From positions 1,665,832-1,729,831 of the forward strand of contig MNCI01000651.1 in NCBI GenBank assembly GCA_015680685.1: a stretch of 64,000 nt of DNA, in the 5' to 3' direction. The DNA comes from Gnetum montanum (Eukaryota > Streptophyta > Gnetopsida > Gnetales > Gnetaceae). The notes beneath the pieces are model-generated. The model searched no databases, was not told the DNA's origin, and saw only the letters and a list, made by a program, of their open reading frames with translations. The first letter of the stretch is position 1, and every line of letters begins with the position of its first letter. Shown one piece after another: positions 57,995 to 64,000 of this stretch. A program made the position numbers and the translations under genes.

Positions 57995-60900
57995 ATGTTG
58001 AAACCCATTTTGATTGTCCTAGAAATTGTAGGAGTCCTGTGCTGCCTTAGCGAACCAGTGGCCAATGTCCCTCCCCCTCAAGCACGTGTGGAGTGGAAGG
58101 TGGTTTGGTTCCAGGAGAGTTCACGGGACTTCCTATAATTCCTCCTCCAGCATTTTAGTGTGATCGTTTGGTCACACTTATCGATGGAGATAGTAGCCAC
58201 AATCATAGAAACCCTATTGCCTGGGGTAAAACAGGGTATTCTAGAATTTTTGACTAATGGGTCAATTGGGGGTGAGCAGGCAGAAGGTTTCAACCAACAT
58301 CCAAAAAGCCTGAGGTGCTTAAGTTGGATTTGGGAGATGCTTGAGGATAAGTGTTACCACTTATACAATACATTTTTTATTGCCTGCCACATGGGCACCT
58401 GCTTTCAGAACCCACCTAGAACCGTTTACTATGCTAGTGGGTGAGTTCTACGATGGTATTTTCTCATGTAATCCATGCTACACTAGACACAGGTATTAAT
58501 AGCATATATGTTCATTTTTTGTGTTACTAGTTTTTTTATTGACAAGAGTGGTCTTCACAGTGACACGAATGCCTTGGCGTTGGCACAGATGGCCTTGCGG
58601 GATTTTTCCTCCACTGGGAATGTGAGTGTCAGTGTGATAGGCTAGTTTGGAGGTGAGTTCAGAACCTATCCAACCTAGTATTCCCAATTTTATGGGAAAT
58701 GTAAAGAAGCTGATTGGTTGGATAAGGAATGGGCATCCCTTAGGCCACTTACCATCGAAGATGTGTTGGTGGATCTTCCACCATTTCCCATGTCATTTAA
58801 ACCTAGTACGCTAAATTGTAAATTCCCTGCTAAATGTTTTAGTGATACTTATGTTTTGCTAACCCTCTTTCTCTTTTTTTTTTGTGAATCATTTTAGTAG
58901 CGAAGGAATCCCAAGAGGTGACTGTGATTACCTTTGGGTGCAATGAGACCAACCTCTTTTTTAAGTACGGGGAGGTGGAGGAGACCCAATGCTAGCTCTA
59001 CAATGGGGCACTAACCACACTGGTCCATAACCTTCAGGAGGTTGGGCTTATGGACCTATTTTTGGTAGTTAACCCAAGTGTCCCTCCTACTGAGATGCTT
59101 GCCCTAGCTGACTCCTTCTCTGAAAAGGCAGACTTCTTCTGCACATGTGTTCATGGTGTGTGCATGGTACTTGATGCCAATGATCAATTATTTGTGGATA
59201 TTTTCAATGTCCCCTTTGATGGTCTCCTCATGGGAGAAAAATCCAAGAAAGATGCATACAATCAAGAGGACATCGAGGAGTGGCTAGGGGCTTCCAAGGA
59301 CCGAAAGGGGATTTACATTGAGAAATTTAGGCTATGGGTGGCCAAAACGGTTTACCCTATCTTCTATGCCCAGGCCTTCCCCAAGCTTCTATCCTAAGGA
59401 AAAATCATTGGGATTGAGCAGGCTTAGATAATGAAGGATGTCATGGAAGAAGGGAACCGTTACAATTGGGCCAAGCATCTTTGTAGAGGTATGTAGGTTG
59501 AACTGGTCAAGCTTCACAAGAAGCTTGAATCCTGTTTCAACGTGCACCATGTCTTTTTCATAGCCTACCTATGGAATTTTGTGGAATTCTTGGTAGTCCA
59601 CAAGAATGAGGTCTGGGTACTACATGATCGTAGCTAGATCTCCAAATCGTGGATCTTCCAAGTCTTCCATATCACCCAATCTCAGGACCCCCTAGAAGCT
59701 ATTAGGGAGTCATTCTCAATGAAAACTAGGGATTGGGTGGCACACAACTTTTGGGCCAAAGATAGCATGGGAGAGACACCCCCCATTACCACTGACAGTG
59801 TGACAAGGGGGGAACACCTCATTGCAGAGATGGTGACGACCAAGCTACAATGCAAGAGGTCTCGTCCTGCCGACGAGACCTTCCGTACTAACAAAGAGAG
59901 GGGGAAGAAGCTGCAATTCAAGCTTTGTAGAGTGTAGCCTCCAATTGGTAAGTATTCACTTCTTTTTTTTCTATTTTTTTTTATTTTTTTTGGGTAACGC
60001 TTGCTACGCTGTGTTACGCTAGGTAGCGTAGCACAGCGTAGCATTTTCTTTAGGTTAGTATAGTTTACTTACTGTGACTATGCTTTATCAGTGGAGGAGG
60101 AAGAAGAACAAGAGGGAGAAGAGGTGGTGGCCCCTACAACAGGGGTGATTGGTGAAAACAAGGAGGCCTTGACTATAGAGGAGAAGTCCCTTGTAGAAGA
60201 AAAAGGGGCACTTGCTACAGAAGAAAGGGTCTCAGCTAGTGAGGAGGAGGTCTCTGACGATGAAGAGGAGGAGGAGGAGGAGGCCCCTATTAATGAAGAA
60301 AGGGGCCCAACCAATGATGAAGAGGCTCCTAGCAACTAGGATGAGGCTCCTGCTGATGACCCTTTCATAGAGAGTAGCTTAATTCTAGAGGGGCACATGA
60401 GCATTGAGGATGCTGCTACCTTATTGGGTTAGCTAGAAGGAGAGGGGCTCCATTTGGATGTTGGTGAGTTTGATCATATATTTGACAATGTGCCGATGGG
60501 CGACCCCCCCTCTATCACCCCTAAGGATTTGCTAGGTAGGAGCTTTACACTATCATTTATGCCATTCATTAGCCCTATTATGGTTCTCTCCATTTTAACT
60601 AACACATTTTACCATGCAGCTAATACCACTTTTGACATCTCTAGCTCATCCTTGATCTACTTGTGACCATGGACTAAAACCCGTGATAAATTTACTTTGA
60701 TGGAAGGGGTGGTCAATGACATGATTGACCATGTAAGGCAGGTCGACCAAGAAGTGGGTAGGTTAATGTGCTACGCTAGACTCTACATTATTGTTGCATT
60801 CACTATGCCTCTGTGACTAATGCATTTTTTATTACACATGGTTGGTAGCTTCTAGTCTCAAGTGGGATCCTAAGTGGGTGGTTAAGGTCGACATGATGCC

Positions 60901-61830
60901 TGTATTTCCACTAGAGGTAACTGAAGTACCTCGTCACCTATACGATGAGTCAAGCCAATGTGCCTTGTACTCAGCACGCTCTTTGTGGGAATGTAGGCGC
61001 ATGAACAAAGACCTCTAGAAATGGGTCCAGAGGCTTGAGAAGGGGAAGGCCAACCTGACCATTGAGGTAGGAGATCTCTATTTCAAGAATGAATTCTTGT
61101 TGGCCCAAGACACCAATGATGGTAGTTGGTGCATGGCCATCATTAACTATGCAAGGTATTGGATGGCCATGCAGCGTAACAATGAGGCCACCTGTGAGAT
61201 AATAGAGTAGCACATGAAAATGGACCTGTTAGCCTAGAAAAACCAAGACTGGAAAGATTATAGCACCAAGGTTTATGAGTGGGGATAGGCACAGAAAAAC
61301 AAAAGCATATGTATAAGCTAGAACATGCCACCTATTGTAGCCAATACAAGGATGCCTCAGTCAAGTTACATACTCACAAGATTTTCCTTGATATTATTGG
61401 TGCTTATGGAACTTACGACATATTCATGCAACAAGTGACAGTGAGTGAGTCCCCTGAAAGGGAAGTGACCTTTCCTGCGGGTGAGACCACGACTACTGCC
61501 TTTTCTCCTGGACCCCCAAGATGGACATCTGTAGAGAAGGAGAAATTTGCTGCAAGCACTAATTTGGACAATAGAAATTGGGCTGACATCATGGAAGAGG
61601 AGATCGTACGACTCCTGGCAATAGGTTTGGATCAAATGCCCCTTGATATAGACATGGGGCCATCTCGGGTCAGTCATCCTTCGGCGTAGCGACAATTTAT
61701 TTTGTTGGAGTCTTTATTGTAGCTTTAGCTGACTAATCCATTTTTTATGGTGTAGGATCTAGGTGAAAACATGGGGCCTAATGAAGCAGGGAACGATGGA
61801 ACGGGCGAAGGGTCGTAGCATAGCAGCTAA
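57995..61830 (+). pseudogene. Seven-exon gene-like sequence of unknown function, antisense to element F
   Basis: I do not recognise the product. From the ATG at 57995 (57995-58440) exons can be followed at 58561-58817, 58898-59947, 60092-60535, 60620-60757, 60849-61668 and 61756-61830. Every intron starts GT and ends AG and all six junctions keep the frame. The protein has a hydrophobic start (MLKPILIVLEIVGVLC), a helical middle (FFCTCVHGVCMVLDANDQLF), a basic stretch (KERGKKLQFK), a long Glu-rich tract, and a coiled-coil-like part (about 60970-61250). By hand I count 17 in-frame stops, 14 TAG, and one frameshift near 61270. It is dead but once coded. It may be an antisense ORF of the Tat element or a captured host gene. 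Confidence 0.65.
60002..60043. repeat. 42-bp palindrome in the third intron
   Basis: Arms 60002-60021 and 60024-60043 (TGCTACGCTGTG...) pair at 19 of 20 positions around a GG loop. It lies inside the 144-base intron 59948-60091 of the plus-strand gene. It is close kin to the palindrome at 50921-50960. Confidence 0.9.
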
Positions 61831-62249
61831 CCATTTTATTTGAATTCAAAGAATGTTACAAACATTATTAATTTATAAAAGAAAAATTGAAATAAAAAGA
61901 GATTTATTTTGCTCATGTGTTATGTGTTGTATTCATTTTTATTTTATTTCATTCTCCTTTTATTTATGAATTGAATTCATTAGGAACATCTTGTTTTAGT
62001 TTTAGGCCATTTTCGATAGTGGGATGATGGTAAGGGAAAATTTTGCTAGTTTTAGGCCTTAGCAGGCCATGGTGTAATGCAAATGGAGGACATGTGAATG
62101 ACTTAAAGAATAAGTTAGACACTTAGCGTAAATGAGTAAATGTGAAGCAAATAGGGAATAAATGAATAATGGACATTAATTAGATAAGAAGAAATGGAGT
62201 TGTTACGCTACACTAGTAATGATCATCCTTGCAACTGCTTCCTAACCCA
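61831..62249. other. AT-rich spacer with one CTAGTTTTAGGCC hairpin unit
   Basis: No gene. The first 150 bases are AT-rich and could be the 3' untranslated end of the plus-strand gene. At 62045-62075 lies GCTAGTTTTAGGCCTTAGCA followed by GGCC, a single unit related to the two arrays; another single unit is at 49848-49875. Confidence 0.5.
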
Positions 62250-62868
62250 TCATGGGCTTGGCGACACGTAAGGCTGAGAGGCTTTGTTGCAGCATTCTTC
62301 TACGTCATCGTCTACCACTTGAAATGGCAACTCAGCCCATGCAGTTTCATTTTCTAAACCAGCATTTTGGACCAGCTCTTTTGTCAAACAATTAGTATCG
62401 AAAAAAATAGGTGCCTCATTCTTAGAGGTTATGACCTTTAAACCCTGCTCTATATCTATGTTATTTATTTCCTGGGTTGTCACTTTATCACAATGGATCA
62501 CCACCTCCTTACCTGCATAAGGTAGATGGATTTCCTGATGTATGGATGAAGAGACAGCCCTGAGTTGGGCTAACAACGATCTCCCCAAGATCAGGTTAAA
62601 CCTGGGCATCTCTTCCACCACAATAAACATCACACTTATGGGGAACTAGTCCTACAAAGTCAATGTGGATAGTGCCTTTCACTGCTACCCATGCCTCGTT
62701 GAATGACTTCAGACATGACGTTGTCGTGGGTTTGATTTGGTCTACCAAACCTAGTTTTTCCACTATGGGGAATGGGATGCCATTTGTAGCAGCCTTGTCA
62801 TCAATGTGTACTCTTTGGATCTTATGTTGGCTAACCCGAATTGTGATGAATAGGGGTGCTATCATCAC
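62250..62868 (-). pseudogene. Aspartic protease of element F (two overlapping frames)
   Basis: The first frame (62868-62596) reads PLFITIRVSQHKIQRVHIDD, then KAATNGIPFPIVEKLGL. Tat proteases have V-D-G-G-S-A-V-N here, so the catalytic Asp is kept in D-D-K-A but the Gly residues are gone. The second frame (62633-62250) has RFNLILGRSLLAQLRAVSSS and I-H-Q-E-I, the I-L-G-R-P-W and S-T-L-H-Q blocks. One frameshift near 62600-62640 splits the gene. It lies directly downstream of gag, as expected. Confidence 0.83.
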
Positions 62869-64000
62869 CTAACCCTTTTCAGGGTCTTCCTTAATGGACT
62901 CATCACAGAATGTCAATTGGGATGGTTGTGGTTCTTCAGGCATAGAAGGAAGCATGATCGAATGTATTACTTTATGCTCTGTTGGCATGTTCTTGTCAAT
63001 TGGTATGGACATTAGCATGCGAACCAAAACCTCACGGTATGCAATGGAAGTCATTACCAGGTCGTACAGGCTCAACGTTGTGTTCTTTTTTTAGAGCTGA
63101 TTTTACCTAAGTAAGAGCACTTAGGAGGTCCTGTTCACCTTCCTATTGTTTACCAACTTTCTCTTCCTCCATTCATCCTAGAAGACAAATTTCCCGAGGA
63201 GGAGCAGTTTTGGGTTTGGGGCTAGACCCTTTCGGGTGAGGTGGCGATGACCATGTGTGCATAGTGACGTTAACTTTTTGTGATGAGGTGGGCGTAGATA
63301 CAGAGGACGAAGGAGTAGGCTTGGAAGGACCTGGGGTGATATGTTTCGTAGCTATTTCACTTGTCAGAAGCTCTTCCTGTTTCCTTGAATGAGAAGGCTC
63401 TGATGCCTTCATATGTTGGTTTTGTGGGATGGGGGCAGTTGAGTGGTTTGGGCCCCTAATGATGAATGGTGTTTTTGGAATTAGTGTGGGTGGTGGTGTA
63501 GTTTTGTTTACAAAGGGTATAGGGGCAGACGTTCGAGGAGGAACCTTAAGGACAAATGGTTGCTATGGTATCTTTTTTGCCATTATTGGTGTCGCTATGC
63601 TACGTTGAGGTATGCGAACCAGAAATGGCTGCTATGGCAGTTCCAGATTACCATCTACGCCAATCGTGTTGATGATGTACCTTGAATCGTTAGCATTGAG
63701 GGGGTCCTTGTAAACATGCATGGATTGATTTTCAGGGTGGATGATGTTGCTTTCTTCTAGCACCAGCTTTCCCTGATCGATCATCTATTGAATCTCATCT
63801 TTTAAGGCTAGACAGTAATCCGTGTCATGACCACAAAGTTGGTGGTAGTCACAGAACCGCTCCAGCTTGAAGTTCTTAGGAACTGGGGGCTCGTTGGGCA
63901 TAGCCAAGGAGGGGTTCCTAAGGAGTTCACAATATCACTGATGCCATTTGGTCACCTCCTCTGACATCCACTTATGTTGAATGTACCCTACCCCTAGCAC
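62869..64000 (-). pseudogene. Gag C-terminal part and linker of element F (continues off window)
   Basis: The zinc knuckle at 63853-63812 reads C-D-Y-H-Q-L-C-G-H-D-T-D-Y-C, the C-x2-H-x4-H-x4-C type of Tat Gag, followed by LALKDEIQ and MIDQGKLVLEESN. The linker to protease is rich in Pro, Ser, Thr and Lys (63412-63173, PGPSKPTPSSSVSTPTSSQK). A frame at 63075-62869 (EVLVRMLMSIPIDKNMPTEH) leads up to protease. TAG stops stand where Gln is expected. The capsid part lies beyond 64000. Confidence 0.82.

Larger units (their letters stand above)
49840..64000 (-). mobile_element. Tat-lineage Ty3/gypsy element F (5' end off window)
   Basis: In minus-strand order: gag end and linker (64000-62869), protease (62868-62250), a region with a plus-strand gene-like sequence (61830-57995), a repeat array (57430-56687), RT, two RNases H and integrase (56557-53107), a second array (53090-52789), and an LTR-like region (51741-49880). 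The H-x4-H zinc motif in Gag, the dual RNase H and the YVDD RT all fit Tat. Holding gag-protease and pol as one element rests on the shared CTAGTTTWAGGYC motif beside both; two elements of one family is the alternative. Confidence 0.6.

Noticed and set aside
50921-60043. Palindromes as terminal inverted repeats of a MITE
   Set aside because: Each palindrome is a compact unit on its own with no target duplication seen, and the 9-kb interval between them holds retrotransposon genes.
60078-60335. Ser-rich open frame on the minus strand
   Set aside because: It is the mirror of the Glu-rich coding tract on the plus strand (GAG/GAA read backwards as CTC/TTC), not a gene of its own.

Overview
The window reads as repeat-rich intergenic DNA from a seed plant with a large genome. 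It is AT-rich, packed with plant-type LTR retrotransposons, and has no intact single-copy gene, tRNA, rRNA, organelle insert or CRISPR array that I could recognise. The old, transition-riddled copies would suit a gymnosperm, but that is inference; nothing fixes the species. Nearly every coding region is broken by stop codons, mostly TAG, the mark expected from deamination of methylated cytosine.

Layout, left to right. (1) 1-7929, minus: an Athila-like Ty3/gypsy element (copy A) with 5' LTR, tRNA-Asp-type primer site, gag, protease, RT-RNase H and integrase; its 3' end lies off the window. (2) 7930-12650, plus: a Ty1/copia element of the Sirevirus type, from the gag C-terminus to the 3' LTR; copy A sits inside its gag. 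(3) 12651-20560, minus: Athila-like copy C, lacking protease and RT, with an extra ORF (ORF3) at its 3' side. (4) 20561-24690, minus: an LTR-like stretch and then the 3' part of another copy (C2), again with ORF3. (5) 24691-27468: nothing recognised. (6) 27469-43568, plus: Athila-like copy D, a 16.1-kb element with both LTRs and a matching 5-bp target duplication GGTTT; it carries gag, protease, RT-RNase H, integrase, about 5 kb of non-coding DNA, and ORF3 just before the 3' LTR. (7) 43574-49840, minus: pol of an old Tat-lineage gypsy element (E) with loose repeats on both sides. (8) 49840-64000, minus: a younger Tat-lineage element (F) with a 3' LTR-like region, pol, protease and gag, running off the right edge.

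Three things stand out. First, ORF3 lies in sense orientation between pol and the 3' LTR of the Athila-like family, in the position of the env-like gene of Athila, and is recognisably conserved in three copies. Second, in element F a seven-exon gene-like sequence lies on the plus strand at 57995-61830, antisense to gag and pol and between protease and RT; all six proposed introns join the reading frame without a shift. Third, the pol of F is flanked on both sides by tandem arrays sharing one hairpin-forming core, one of which (56687-57430) has an exact 307-bp higher-order repeat of six monomers; 40-bp palindromes built on GCTACGC also recur in F.

All family assignments come from reading motifs by eye. 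ORF boundaries of the broken genes are approximate.
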